64,000 nucleotides of DNA. Origin: Kiritimatiellia bacterium. GTDB lineage: Bacteria > Verrucomicrobiota > Kiritimatiellia > CAIVKH01. Every line of letters starts with the position of its first letter. Position 1 is the first letter of the stretch. Under the pieces are notes generated by a model. It was not told where the DNA came from, made no database searches, and saw nothing but the letters and a program-made list of their open reading frames with translations. The DNA is taken from assembly GCA_023953695.1 (NCBI GenBank), contig JAMLJG010000002.1, positions 1 through 64,000 on the forward strand, read 5' to 3'. Shown here in pieces: positions 51,824-61,177 of the stretch. A program made the position numbers and the translations under genes.

Positions 51824-52769
51824 CGCTACCCGCAGCCGCGCGCCTTAACCGATCCATCAATGCCGCGCCGATCCCGCGCGTCGAGACGGTTTGACAATAG
51901 ATTTGCCGGATGCCCACACCCTCGCAGCGGCGAAAGAAATGGAAGAGCGCTCGCGCATACGCTCGCACGTCTCGGCACGATTCTGAAAGCGCAACGCCGC
52001 GCGGTGCCTTACCGACTCCAATCCACGCAGACCGCGCGGGAAATCGCGCGGGCGTCTCGCCTCCCACAAAAACCCGTGCCCGGGGCGCATAGTGGCGATG
52101 CCTCAACCCCGGGCTGCGCCCCTGCTCCACATCCGCGCGCGATGCGCTCCGAGTGCCGCGCACCACTTCGCGCAACTCCTCCAAAGACACCGCACCGGCC
52201 CGCAAAACCACAGGCACCCGCCCGGAGCAATCCACCACGGTGGACTCCAACCCCACTCGGCTGCGCGGCCCCTTGAGAATTGCCGCAATCCGTCCATCCA
52301 AATCCTGCTGGACGGCCTGCCATGAAGTCGGGCTGGGCCGTCCCGAGCGATTCGCAGAAGGCGCAGCGACCGGAACTCCCACCACTCGCAGAAATGCCAG
52401 CGCGACAGGATGCGACGGGAGGCGAATCCCGACGGTATCAAGCCCCGCGGTCACAGCATCCGAAACCCGATTCGACCTCGGCAAGACAATCGTCAGAGGC
52501 CCGGGCCAAAACGCATCCATCAAGCGCTCAGCCGATTTCGGCAGCTTCCGCACCAGCTCCTTCACCTGCTCGCGCGCGCCGATATGCACAATCAACGGGT
52601 TGTCCGCCGGCCGCCCTTTCGCGTCAAAAATCATCCGAACCGATCGCTCGTCCAATGCGAGTGCGCCAAGTCCATAAACCGTCTCCGTCGGGAACGCAAC
52701 GACGCGACCTTCGCGAATGAGCCGCGCGGCGACCGCGGGGCTCGCCGTGATTCGAGTCCTCACTCGCAT
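51807..52769 (-). CDS. tsaC: L-threonylcarbamoyladenylate synthase (Sua5/TsaC) with C-terminal domain
   Basis: The 320-residue enzyme makes threonylcarbamoyl-AMP for tRNA t6A37. The N-terminal YrdC domain is clear (FPTETVYGLGALA, KGRPADNPLIVHI, FWPGPLTIVLPR, AAPSANRSGRPSPT), and the Sua5-type C-terminal domain follows after PGLRHRHYAP. The start is uncertain: ATG at 52769 gives the compact N-terminus before ITASPAVAARLI; ATGs at 52790 and 52841 are in frame but have no ribosome binding site. Confidence 0.92.
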   Translation of the reverse strand: MRVRTRITASPAVAARLIREGRVVAFPTETVYGLGALALDERSVRMIFDAKGRPADNPLIVHIGAREQVKELVRKLPKSAERLMDAFWPGPLTIVLPRSNRVSDAVTAGLDTVGIRLPSHPVALAFLRVVGVPVAAPSANRSGRPSPTSWQAVQQDLDGRIAAILKGPRSRVGLESTVVDCSGRVPVVLRAGAVSLEELREVVRGTRSASRADVEQGRSPGLRHRHYAPRARVFVGGETPARFPARSAWIGVGKAPRGVALSESCRDVRAYARALFHFFRRCEGVGIRQIYCQTVSTRGIGAALMDRLRRAAAGSVKPVG

Positions 52770-52918
52770 CTGCTTCTTTACGCTGTGCATCGGGTCAGCA
52801 TGCCAAACACGCCCCAAAAATCGAGCGCTTTGCGAGTCCATCGCGCGCCGTCACACAACATCGCGTCGCCCGCGCTTTCCCAATCGGCAGCGCTGAGGTA
52901 GGCTACCGCCACATCTAT

Positions 52919-53683
52919 ATGAGCCGATATCCCATCTCGCGCATAGAGCCATCAGCGCTGTCGCCACTGGTCGCCTGCCCGCTGCGGAACTGGGGCGATA
53001 TCCCGCCCCCGCTCAAGCCGCAAGAGGCCCAAGTCTGGCTGATGACAGCGCGCTCCCTCGAACCGTATCGAAGCGAATTGGAGCGCTCGCTTTCAGACGA
53101 AGAACGAGCGCGATGCGAGCGTTTCGTGCGGCGCGAAGACCGCGAGCGCGCGCGGCTGTTTCGCGGCGCACTGCGCCGCATCCTCGCTGCCCATCTGGAA
53201 ACGGATCCCATCGAACTTCAGTTTGCAACGAGTGAAAATGGCAAGCCCGCACTGGCAAACGACGCGCTCGCGTTCAATCTCTCACACAGCGGAAACTGGC
53301 TGGCCGTCGCCTGTGCGCATGAAGGAGATATGGGCGTGGATATCGAGGTGCGCGGGCGCGATTTGAATCCGCTCGATGTGGCGAACCACTCATTCTGCAA
53401 GTCGGAGGCCGCTCGCCTCGCTGAGCTTCCGCTCCCCGACCAATTGCCGCTCTTCATGAAATGGTGGACAGCAAAGGAAGCCACGCTGAAGGCTTGGGGC
53501 GAAACGCTGTTCAGCGGTGTGGGAGCGTTGGATTTCAGCAGGTGGATCGCCGAACCTTCCATCGCGTTCGAAACGGCGGACAAGACCCGTTGGCATGCAT
53601 GGCGATTCGAACGTCGCGATGTATGGGGGACGATTGTGACGGATCACGCGATTCAGCGCGTCACGTTGCGATACGCGGAGTAG
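52919..53683 (+). CDS. 4'-phosphopantetheinyl transferase (Sfp type)
   Basis: The 254-residue enzyme transfers phosphopantetheine from coenzyme A to carrier proteins. The Sfp signatures are present: FNLSHSGNWLAVA, MGVDIEVRGRD with the Mg-binding Asp/Glu, and KWWTAKEATLKAWGE. Sfp-type enzymes usually serve peptide and polyketide synthases, which fits the synthetase 8 kb away whose carrier domain needs this modification. Its last 23 bases overlap the convergent PilZ/WecA/FlaA1-like gene. Confidence 0.92.
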   Translation: MSRYPISRIEPSALSPLVACPLRNWGDIPPPLKPQEAQVWLMTARSLEPYRSELERSLSDEERARCERFVRREDRERARLFRGALRRILAAHLETDPIELQFATSENGKPALANDALAFNLSHSGNWLAVACAHEGDMGVDIEVRGRDLNPLDVANHSFCKSEAARLAELPLPDQLPLFMKWWTAKEATLKAWGETLFSGVGALDFSRWIAEPSIAFETADKTRWHAWRFERRDVWGTIVTDHAIQRVTLRYAE

Positions 53684-56048
53684 CGGGCGCTACGGCCTCG
53701 GCGTTCACCACCCGCTCTTCGAAGTGCCACTCCGAGAGCAGCAGATTGTTCGCCGCGCAGAAAGTCACCAGTTGTGCAAACGCCTCATCGCGCAACTGCG
53801 CGGTGATCACAATTTCATCCACGCGATATTTCTTTACCAACTCCGGAATCTCCTCGCCCGTCCCCACCACCGCACAGCCTCCCACGCGACGAAAACGTAG
53901 ATTCGTGTCGTCATCCACAATCCCCACAACCATTCGATGCGAAGGCGCACCATACGAACTGGCCGCACGGTCGCGCAAATAGAGGAGGCAGCGCGCGCCA
54001 GAACCGTACAGCAATATCCGCTTCACTACGCCGCCACGGCGATAGAACTGGCGCTCACTCCACGTTATCAGCCCTTCGAGCAAACCTCGATAGAAAATGC
54101 GAATGCCGAGCACAAACACATTGGCCACGCCGACATACAAGACGAGAAGCACCAGCGAGTGGCGCCAATCAGCGGGGCGGACCAGTGTGCTAATTCCCAG
54201 GCTGATCACAGCGCTGAGCAGCAAGCTGAGAGTGAGATGCAAATAGTCGGCCGCGCGCGCCAGCGACCACACTCGGCTATACATTCGCGCAAAACAAAAC
54301 GTCAAAAAGGTCGGGGCGACCCAGATCGGAATGGAAGAAATCCACAGCTCCCACGTCTTTCCTGTCGGATGCACGAATTGCAACAGGACCTGCGCAATGC
54401 CCAGCGACGCAACCAGCACCACAACATCGCTAATGGGATAGAACAGGAAGGCTGCCACCCGTTGCTTTGGTCGAGAAAGGCCGCGGATAATGGCCCGCCC
54501 CGTATCCCACAATTCCACCTCGGCCAGATGTCGCGTCAAAATGTAGGCGCCCACCACAAACGCGAGCAAAAAGACGCCGAGCGCCTGATCGCGGAAGACG
54601 AGACTCACGAGGCCGGTCAACACCAGCAGCCCGTTCACCACGTAGAGGATCACGGCGACCTGATACTGACTCAAGCCGCGCCTCTTGAGGCGGTGATGCA
54701 GATGCTCCGCATCCGGTTGCATCAGCCCCTTCGATCGCGACACACCGGATTCCTCATTCGCAGACAGAGCGCGAACCGAACGCCGCCAGATCGCGAGAAT
54801 GGTGTCGAACACAGGAATGCCAACCGCGAGCAGCGGAACGCCGAGCGAGGCGAGAAAAGTGCCCTTGGACCCCGTTGCCACAGAGATGGAGGCCAGGGTG
54901 AAACCCAGAAACATGCTTCCGGTGTCGCCGAGAAAAATACTCGCCGGGTGAAAATTATAGCGCAAGAAGGCCAAACATGCCCCCGCGAGACCCACCATGA
55001 TCAAGGCGTCGGATGGCGCCCGCCGGATAAAAAAGGCCCCCATCAATCCCACCCCTGCGATCAACGCCAATCCCGTGGCCAATCCATCAAGCCCGTCAAT
55101 CAAGTTGAACGCATTGGTCAGGGCGATGAACCAAATGAGCGTGACAATGAAATCCATCGCCATGGGCAACTCAAATCCGAGGAGCCGCCCCATCCCGTGC
55201 CCCGAGGCAAACATCAAGCTCGCGGCCACCATCTGGCCAAACAGCTTGAGGAGTGGCTTCAACCCGCGTATGTCGTCAATCAGCCCGACGACAACAAGCA
55301 CTCCCGAAGCGATCATGAAGTGAAAATGCCACGTGTCGTTCAGCGCTCCCGCACTCCACTCCCACGGCACGTGGAACGCCACAAATAACGCGGCATAAAA
55401 TCCCAGGACAAGCGCCAGTCCCCCGCCTCGCGGGGTCGGCGTCTGGTGAGTTCGCCGCTCATCCGGAACATCCACCGCACCCACCTTCCTCGCGAGCGCG
55501 CGAACCAGCGGTGTCAGCAAAATGGTCACCAGATAGGCCGCCGCCCAAACGGCGAGATATTTAGTCAACGCGGGATAGAACCACGCGAATGGAAGCATCA
55601 GCAAAAGGGGCAACAGAGTGATGAGGAAAAGAAGCGGACCGGGCCGAAAATGCGTGGGAGAAGCCGAGCGGAGCGGCTCCGCAAAGGCCAGGCTCAGCAT
55701 CTTTTTTTGTGGATCTCGGAAGCGCACCGCGGCGACCGCCTGAATCGTTGGCGAAATGTGTTCCAGCCGAACAACCTCTTCGGGCGCCTCGAAGTTCACG
55801 CGCAAGCGAATCACGCTGTCAGGCACGTCGGGCGAGTGAATCAACATCCCACCCAACGAAAGGTCATGAGCGGTTGCGGTCACAACGCGCTCTTCTGCGC
55901 CCTCAACAAAACGAACGATCACCGGAATCGAACACGCGTGGCGCACATGTTGGCGACGCTCGGAATCGCCCGGCATCTCAAAGAAACCGAGCCGCGCAAG
56001 AACGTTCCGCCAGACAGAACTCGATTTGGACGTGCTAGTTACAGGCAT
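53661..56048 (-). CDS. Triple fusion: PilZ domain - WecA-like transferase - FlaA1-like region
   Basis: Three parts in one 795-residue protein. Residues about 28-130: a PilZ domain with an intact cyclic di-GMP motif (RRQHVR and DLSLGGM). Residues about 150-500: a polyprenyl-phosphate sugar-1-phosphate transferase of the WecA/TagO/MraY superfamily with RRTHQTPTPRGGG, LIDDIRGL, NAFNLIDGLDGLATG, GDTGSMFLGF and the HLHHRL histidines. Residues about 520-780: four membrane helices and the FlaA1/CapD-type nucleotide-binding fold (KRILLYGSGARCLLYL, GIVDDD), but without the catalytic dehydratase domain. It should start a lipid-linked glycan on undecaprenyl phosphate, perhaps gated by cyclic di-GMP. Confidence 0.88.
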   Translation of the reverse strand: MPVTSTSKSSSVWRNVLARLGFFEMPGDSERRQHVRHACSIPVIVRFVEGAEERVVTATAHDLSLGGMLIHSPDVPDSVIRLRVNFEAPEEVVRLEHISPTIQAVAAVRFRDPQKKMLSLAFAEPLRSASPTHFRPGPLLFLITLLPLLLMLPFAWFYPALTKYLAVWAAAYLVTILLTPLVRALARKVGAVDVPDERRTHQTPTPRGGGLALVLGFYAALFVAFHVPWEWSAGALNDTWHFHFMIASGVLVVVGLIDDIRGLKPLLKLFGQMVAASLMFASGHGMGRLLGFELPMAMDFIVTLIWFIALTNAFNLIDGLDGLATGLALIAGVGLMGAFFIRRAPSDALIMVGLAGACLAFLRYNFHPASIFLGDTGSMFLGFTLASISVATGSKGTFLASLGVPLLAVGIPVFDTILAIWRRSVRALSANEESGVSRSKGLMQPDAEHLHHRLKRRGLSQYQVAVILYVVNGLLVLTGLVSLVFRDQALGVFLLAFVVGAYILTRHLAEVELWDTGRAIIRGLSRPKQRVAAFLFYPISDVVVLVASLGIAQVLLQFVHPTGKTWELWISSIPIWVAPTFLTFCFARMYSRVWSLARAADYLHLTLSLLLSAVISLGISTLVRPADWRHSLVLLVLYVGVANVFVLGIRIFYRGLLEGLITWSERQFYRRGGVVKRILLYGSGARCLLYLRDRAASSYGAPSHRMVVGIVDDDTNLRFRRVGGCAVVGTGEEIPELVKKYRVDEIVITAQLRDEAFAQLVTFCAANNLLLSEWHFEERVVNAEAVAPATPRIAT

Positions 56049-56104
56049 AAATGGGCGTGCGCGTCATCATACGACCGAAACACGGTTGTGGCAACGGCGA
56101 TACG

Positions 56105-57334
56105 TCAATCTGCGGAACAACGCAATTCAAGCCACTCGCACAAACGGTTCAGATTCAGCTCCCGACTGAACGCTTTCTCGGCAAACGCTCGGGCCGCCGC
56201 ACCGCGGCGCCGACGTTCTTCGGGATCGCGCGATGCCTCAATCGCTCGCAACAGTGCAGGAAGATCGTTCTCGGGCACCACCCACCCGCCGCCAGAATCT
56301 GCAATCCATTGCGCGATGCTATTCTCGGAACCTCCGACGAAAATAATGGGCTTCCCAACCGCGAATATCCCCTGCACTTTGCTCGGCACCATGCACCCCT
56401 GCCACTTAGCGTCAAGGCTGACGAGATGCACATCCGCGCTGCACAGGTGTTCGCGAAGCCGACCGGCTGGCGCATAGGGCAAGAGCAACACGTTCAAACG
56501 GGAGTCGCGCGCGAGAGCATCTTCGATCTCCCCGCGCCGCTTCCCACCGCCGGCAAACACCCAGCGCAGCGACGCATCGCCGTTCAACGCCTCCGCCGCA
56601 GCAAGAAACTCGCCAAATCGGTGCCCTCGCCCCATATTCCCCGAATACATCAGAACCACATCGCGCTCACCCCAACGCTGCTCGATCCGAAAAGGCGGAG
56701 GGGTTGCTTCCGTCCACGGGCGCAATTCGGGCTCACTCCACAGCGGCAGCGATTCGACGGCCCGACACACCTCCGGAAGATCGGCCACACGTCGGCGAAT
56801 GCGGCCCACCATATCCTCTCCCAGCGTGACGATCAGAGGGCTGCCACGCAACTCCCTCCGAGTCAACTTCGCCAACTGTCGAAATGGAAAACTCGATTCC
56901 GAAACCTTCCCATGCGCGGCGAGGACGTCCGGGTAGATGTCCATGATCCAATGCGCATGTGCAACGCCCCGCCGATGCGCGCCCCACCGCGCCAACAGCC
57001 CAACGTGTGGCGGAGTGGTCAGCGCGAGGACGATGTCGAATTGCAACGAGCGATTGAACAACTTCAGCGCCAGCGCACCATAAAATGACGCGTAGTCAAA
57101 AATCTTCCCCAGTCCGGACTTTCTCCCGAACCCGGTCGCTCGCACCCGCTGAACGCGAACGCCTTCAATCGTCTCTTCGGCCGAATAGACCGCGTCACCG
57201 TTGTACGCTCGACGCGAACACAACACGCAAACTTCATGCCCACGCAGCAGCAGTGCCTTTGCCAGATCGTGCAGATAGCGGCCCGTGGGCGCGGTATCCG
57301 GCAGATAGTACTGATTTATCAATAGAAACTTCAT
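56105..57334 (-). CDS. Family 4 glycosyltransferase (WbuB-like)
   Basis: The 409-residue GT-B enzyme begins MKFLLINQYYLPDTAPTGRYLHDLA, with the ASTGR-like loop, and has the second-half motifs VLMYSGNMGRGHRFGEFL, VHLVSLDAKWQGCMVPSKVQGI and a C-terminal nucleotide-sugar pocket. WbuB-type enzymes add the second sugar to lipid-linked O-antigen or capsule precursors, which fits its position next to the WecA-like initiator. The ATG at 57334 is chosen because the fold starts there; an extended frame to 57472 is not supported. Confidence 0.87.
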   Translation of the reverse strand: MKFLLINQYYLPDTAPTGRYLHDLAKALLLRGHEVCVLCSRRAYNGDAVYSAEETIEGVRVQRVRATGFGRKSGLGKIFDYASFYGALALKLFNRSLQFDIVLALTTPPHVGLLARWGAHRRGVAHAHWIMDIYPDVLAAHGKVSESSFPFRQLAKLTRRELRGSPLIVTLGEDMVGRIRRRVADLPEVCRAVESLPLWSEPELRPWTEATPPPFRIEQRWGERDVVLMYSGNMGRGHRFGEFLAAAEALNGDASLRWVFAGGGKRRGEIEDALARDSRLNVLLLPYAPAGRLREHLCSADVHLVSLDAKWQGCMVPSKVQGIFAVGKPIIFVGGSENSIAQWIADSGGGWVVPENDLPALLRAIEASRDPEERRRRGAAARAFAEKAFSRELNLNRLCEWLELRCSAD

Positions 57335-57564
57335 TCGTCCCAGTTCGCTGCGCCAGATTAACAGGGCCACACAACTCGACAAGCCTGTAAAACGCATGCG
57401 CACCTTCTCGCCCGCACAAACGCAATTTCTCAAATGTGAGATCAGACCCTGGCGCCAACCGCCTTTCGCCAAAGCAAACGATCAATCTATTGGCATTTCC
57501 GATGATTGTGCCGATGCGACGGAAACTGGCCTGCCTCCTGCTAACTCCATAAAGAGGAACAGCG

Positions 57565-60500
57565 TTGGATGTCATGGACCGGGCGCACACAACGACGAGC
57601 CAATTTCTACGATCAGCCGCCGCGGCGGCGCTGCTCGCGGCAGCGGCGATGGAGCCTGCGCATGGAGCCATGCTGGAACGCTCCGCGTGGACCGCACACG
57701 ATGCATCTGGCTCCACACTTCCCACCCTCACAGACAATGATCGCGCAACCGGCGCTCTCCTCCAGAGCACGCAATCCACGCTTCGCTGCATCGCAGACCT
57801 CGGCAGCCTGACAACCGTCCACCGCCTATTCTTCACCAGCGCAGCAGCCGATCTCGATCCCAACTCATCCACAGCGCCGATTGAGATGCCGCGCAGCGTT
57901 ACGGCTCGCATCTACATCACAGACGACCTCGCCCACCCCGGCCCGATTCACGCATCGCTGGATATTGGACAGGTTACGGGCCGCGAGCTTCGCGTCACGG
58001 CCAACCTGCGCTTTCCCCCAAAAGCGGGGCGCTTCGCGATCGTCGAACTCTCGCGCGGCGAGTTGCCAAACGCCTGGAATCTCGGTGAAATAGAAATCTA
58101 CGGCTGGCCCGGCAACGCGCTTCAAGACAAACGTGATGCTGTGGTTCTCCCCGCAAACGCGCCCCAACCCCTGCAGTTGGCCGCGCAGGAACTTTCCTAT
58201 TATCTCGGCGAGATCGCGGGCCACCCCATTCCGATCCTCCCGTCTGAGCATGCGGCGGCTTACACGGGCACGCTGTTCCGCATTGCGGACTTGAAGCCAC
58301 TCGCCCAAAACTACGGTCAGATGACGAACAATCTCGCGCTGGGCGCGTTGCCAACCACGCCCGTGAATGTCGAGCGCGTGGGGCGTGAAATTGTGTTTCG
58401 CGCGTGGCCCTATAAGCATGTGTTGTGGAGCGTCTGGGAGTTCCTCGATCGCCAGGGTGTGAAATGGCTCTATCCCGATGCGCATGGCGATTTCGTCCCA
58501 ACGGGGCGAGGCATTGATCTCTCCATCGCGCCATTTCAATACACGCCTTCATCCGATTTCATCTATGCCAACTTCGGCGTCGAATATCTGCGCAACGATC
58601 CCGATGCGTTCCTCCACTTCTGGCGCAACCGATGGACCGACACGTGGGGCGGTCACCAGCGCGACGCGCTCGGCGGCGAGGAGGTCCCGAAACGCCCCTA
58701 CCCTCATCTCCCCATTGACCCGGCTTATGCGGAAGGGTTCGCCGGCTATCCGCACAATTTCAACAACGCAATGCCGGAGCGCATTCTTCAAGAACATCCA
58801 GAGTGGTGCGGAATCCTGACCAATGCGCGCTGGGCATCCTGGGTCGGCGAACAGAACCTCAACCGCCGCGCACTGCCGAGCCAGAATCAATCCACGTTCG
58901 ATCTCTCCAACTCCGATGCGCGTCAATTCATCATCAACAAGGCGATCGGCTATTGGAACGAACACGCAAAATACCAAGGCAACATTCTTTGGATGCTCCC
59001 CGAGGATTCGACCCTCTTCAGTGAAGACGAAGCGTCCGTCGCCCTCCGCCAGCCGCTCGCGGAAGATCTGGAGCCGTACGCGATGCCGTACCTTTACAAT
59101 GTATCGGGCGACTACTTCGACTTCATCCGCGCTATCGCGAATGGCATTGAAACTGCGCTGCCGGAGGCGAAGGTCGGAGCGATGGCCTATTCCAACACGC
59201 ATCGCCCGCCGACCCATGCCACCCCGCTCCCGCAGAATGTGCTCCTCGATATCTGCATGTATGGCGCGCGAAACCTTCCCATCAGCTCGCCCAAGAATGC
59301 CGAAATGGAGCGCCGCATGCGCACCTGGCAAACCCTCGCCACCGAGCGGCGGAACTATGATTACGACTTGATCCATAGCGAATACGGACCGCTCCGCATG
59401 CCCGTCCCACTCGTCGGCGCCATGGAGAGCCGCGCGCGCTTCTATCACGAGCTCGACATGCTGCGCGGCGGCACGCAGGCCGACCTCGACACGCTCCCCT
59501 ACAACCCGTGGAACTATTACGCCTATCCGCGCTTTCGCTGGAACATCGAGATCACAGAAGCGCAGGTGCTCGCCGATTTCTTTCCCGGCTACTTCCGCGA
59601 AGCCGCATCGCAAATGAGAAACTACTACGACACACTTGAGCGCTACCTCATCGCCAACGACGTCTCACTGCAGGCGCGCGGCTACGACTATGGCATGCGA
59701 GTGGGCGCCTATCCGCTCGGCTTGCTCAAACGCCTGCACACACTGCTTTCCGATGCGGAGCGCCATGCGCAGTATTGGGTCACGCGCGAACGACTGCAGC
59801 ACATCCGAGAAGGACTGGATTGGATCCTGTTCCAACGCGGCTTGACCTATGCCGACCTGAACCAGCCCGCCGCCTTCATGCGCGCGGGCCCCGATCAAAG
59901 CGCCGCGATTGATCCGCGCTTCGCGGCAATCCAGACCGCGGGGCAGGATGTCGGCGACGCATGGCTTCTTTTCAGTTGGGCCCAGGTCGGAGATTATGTC
60001 TTCGTCGAGCAGCCAGGTCGCTATCGCGTCACCATTCGCGCGGGCATCGGCTATCCAGACGCCGAACCCGGCTACCGACAAATGTTGGTTCATATCGGAG
60101 GGATTCAATACGGCCCCTTCGAGATTGATCACGAAAGCATGGATAGCTACACGCTTCTTGTCGAAATCCCCTCCGGCATAACCGAGATCGCCGTGGAAGA
60201 CCTCTACAACCGGGGGCCGTTCAAGGTCAGCTCCATCGCGATTGCACCCGACACACCGGGGCCACAAATCGCATCGCGAACCAGCGGGGACATTCGCCTC
60301 TTTGACTTCGCTTCGCAGGGCTTCGCCGTGGATAGCGATTGGGACGGCATGTCGGACCTCGTGGAGAGCATTGCGGGAACGGATGAATTCGATCCGGATT
60401 CCCTCTTCATCGCCCATCAGATTCGACCCACACCCGCAGGCCCGCAGATTCTCTGGTCGAGCGTCGAAGGCCGCCGCTACTCGCTCTATCGGACCCATTC

Positions 60501-60618
60501 GCTGAAAGAAAACTTCTCGCTAATCGCCGCCAATCTTTCGGCGACGCCACCGGTGAACAGCTATACCGACCTCGCCTCAGCGGGGGCATCCGCATTCTAC
60601 CAGATCTCGGTGCAGTAG
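57565..60618 (+). CDS. Large secreted DUF4838-domain protein with C-terminal sorting-like domain
   Basis: The 1017-residue protein has a signal peptide (hydrophobic alanine stretch at about 17-35), an N-terminal beta-sandwich (residues about 40-190), then a DUF4838-type region (LQLAAQELSYYLGEIAGHPIPIL, WEFLDRQGVKWLYP, PEDSTLFSEDEAS) that is glycosidase-like but uncharacterised. Residues about 925-945 form a TSP3-like calcium motif (DSDWDGMSDLVES) and the last 60 residues a beta-rich tail ending FYQISVQ, of a style I associate with exported PVC proteins. The TTG at 57565 has AAGAGGAA upstream; the ATG at 57574 is possible too. Confidence 0.8.
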   Translation: MDVMDRAHTTTSQFLRSAAAAALLAAAAMEPAHGAMLERSAWTAHDASGSTLPTLTDNDRATGALLQSTQSTLRCIADLGSLTTVHRLFFTSAAADLDPNSSTAPIEMPRSVTARIYITDDLAHPGPIHASLDIGQVTGRELRVTANLRFPPKAGRFAIVELSRGELPNAWNLGEIEIYGWPGNALQDKRDAVVLPANAPQPLQLAAQELSYYLGEIAGHPIPILPSEHAAAYTGTLFRIADLKPLAQNYGQMTNNLALGALPTTPVNVERVGREIVFRAWPYKHVLWSVWEFLDRQGVKWLYPDAHGDFVPTGRGIDLSIAPFQYTPSSDFIYANFGVEYLRNDPDAFLHFWRNRWTDTWGGHQRDALGGEEVPKRPYPHLPIDPAYAEGFAGYPHNFNNAMPERILQEHPEWCGILTNARWASWVGEQNLNRRALPSQNQSTFDLSNSDARQFIINKAIGYWNEHAKYQGNILWMLPEDSTLFSEDEASVALRQPLAEDLEPYAMPYLYNVSGDYFDFIRAIANGIETALPEAKVGAMAYSNTHRPPTHATPLPQNVLLDICMYGARNLPISSPKNAEMERRMRTWQTLATERRNYDYDLIHSEYGPLRMPVPLVGAMESRARFYHELDMLRGGTQADLDTLPYNPWNYYAYPRFRWNIEITEAQVLADFFPGYFREAASQMRNYYDTLERYLIANDVSLQARGYDYGMRVGAYPLGLLKRLHTLLSDAERHAQYWVTRERLQHIREGLDWILFQRGLTYADLNQPAAFMRAGPDQSAAIDPRFAAIQTAGQDVGDAWLLFSWAQVGDYVFVEQPGRYRVTIRAGIGYPDAEPGYRQMLVHIGGIQYGPFEIDHESMDSYTLLVEIPSGITEIAVEDLYNRGPFKVSSIAIAPDTPGPQIASRTSGDIRLFDFASQGFAVDSDWDGMSDLVESIAGTDEFDPDSLFIAHQIRPTPAGPQILWSSVEGRRYSLYRTHSLKENFSLIAANLSATPPVNSYTDLASAGASAFYQISVQ

Positions 60619-60622
60619 CGGT

Positions 60623-61177
60623 TCACTCGCTCTTCGCGCGAGTACGGAGAACGCGCGCAGGCGTTCCACCAACCACCGTCCAAGGCGCGACGTCCCGAAA
60701 AACGCTTGATCGCGCGCCGACCACCGCGCCCTCGCCGACCGTCACACCGGGCCCGACAAATACATCAGCCGCAATCCACGCGCGCGCGCCGATACGAATG
60801 GGCTTGGCAATCAGGGGAAAGGTCTTCTGATCGGGATCGTGCGTCGCGGCGCACAAAAACGAATACTGACTGACAATCGCATGCGCGCCGATCTCGATTG
60901 GCGCAACGTCGTAACAATCCACGCCGTCGCCAATCACACTGTAGTCGCCCATCGTCAGATTCCAAGGCGCCCATATTTTCGCGGAGGCATAGACGCGCAC
61001 CCCGCGCCCCAGCCGGGCACCGAAAAGCCGCAGCCAGAGACCGCGCCAGGCGTGGAAAGGGCGCGGGGTCGGTCGAAAGAGAAGAACCCAGACGATGCCC
61101 CACAGCGCGCGAGCGGCGCGATTGGCGATACTCAACTCGCTCTTGAAAGTGGACAAATCAACGCCTTGCGAACTCAC
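60623..61177 (-). CDS. WcaF-like sugar O-acetyltransferase
   Basis: The 184-residue protein has the WcaF/colanic acid acetyltransferase layout: N-terminal SIANRAARALWGIVWVLLF, PFHAWRGLWLRLFGARLG, then beta-helix turns (IWAPWNLTMGDYSVIGDGVDCY, THDPDQKTF with the catalytic His, AWIAADVFVGPGVTVGEGAVVGARS). The GTG start at 61177 overlaps the stop of the peptide synthetase gene (GTGA) and follows GGGGAGGGGAG, so the two genes are coupled. It may acetylate the peptide product or a glycan. Confidence 0.87.
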   Translation of the reverse strand: MSSQGVDLSTFKSELSIANRAARALWGIVWVLLFRPTPRPFHAWRGLWLRLFGARLGRGVRVYASAKIWAPWNLTMGDYSVIGDGVDCYDVAPIEIGAHAIVSQYSFLCAATHDPDQKTFPLIAKPIRIGARAWIAADVFVGPGVTVGEGAVVGARSSVFRDVAPWTVVGGTPARVLRTRAKSE

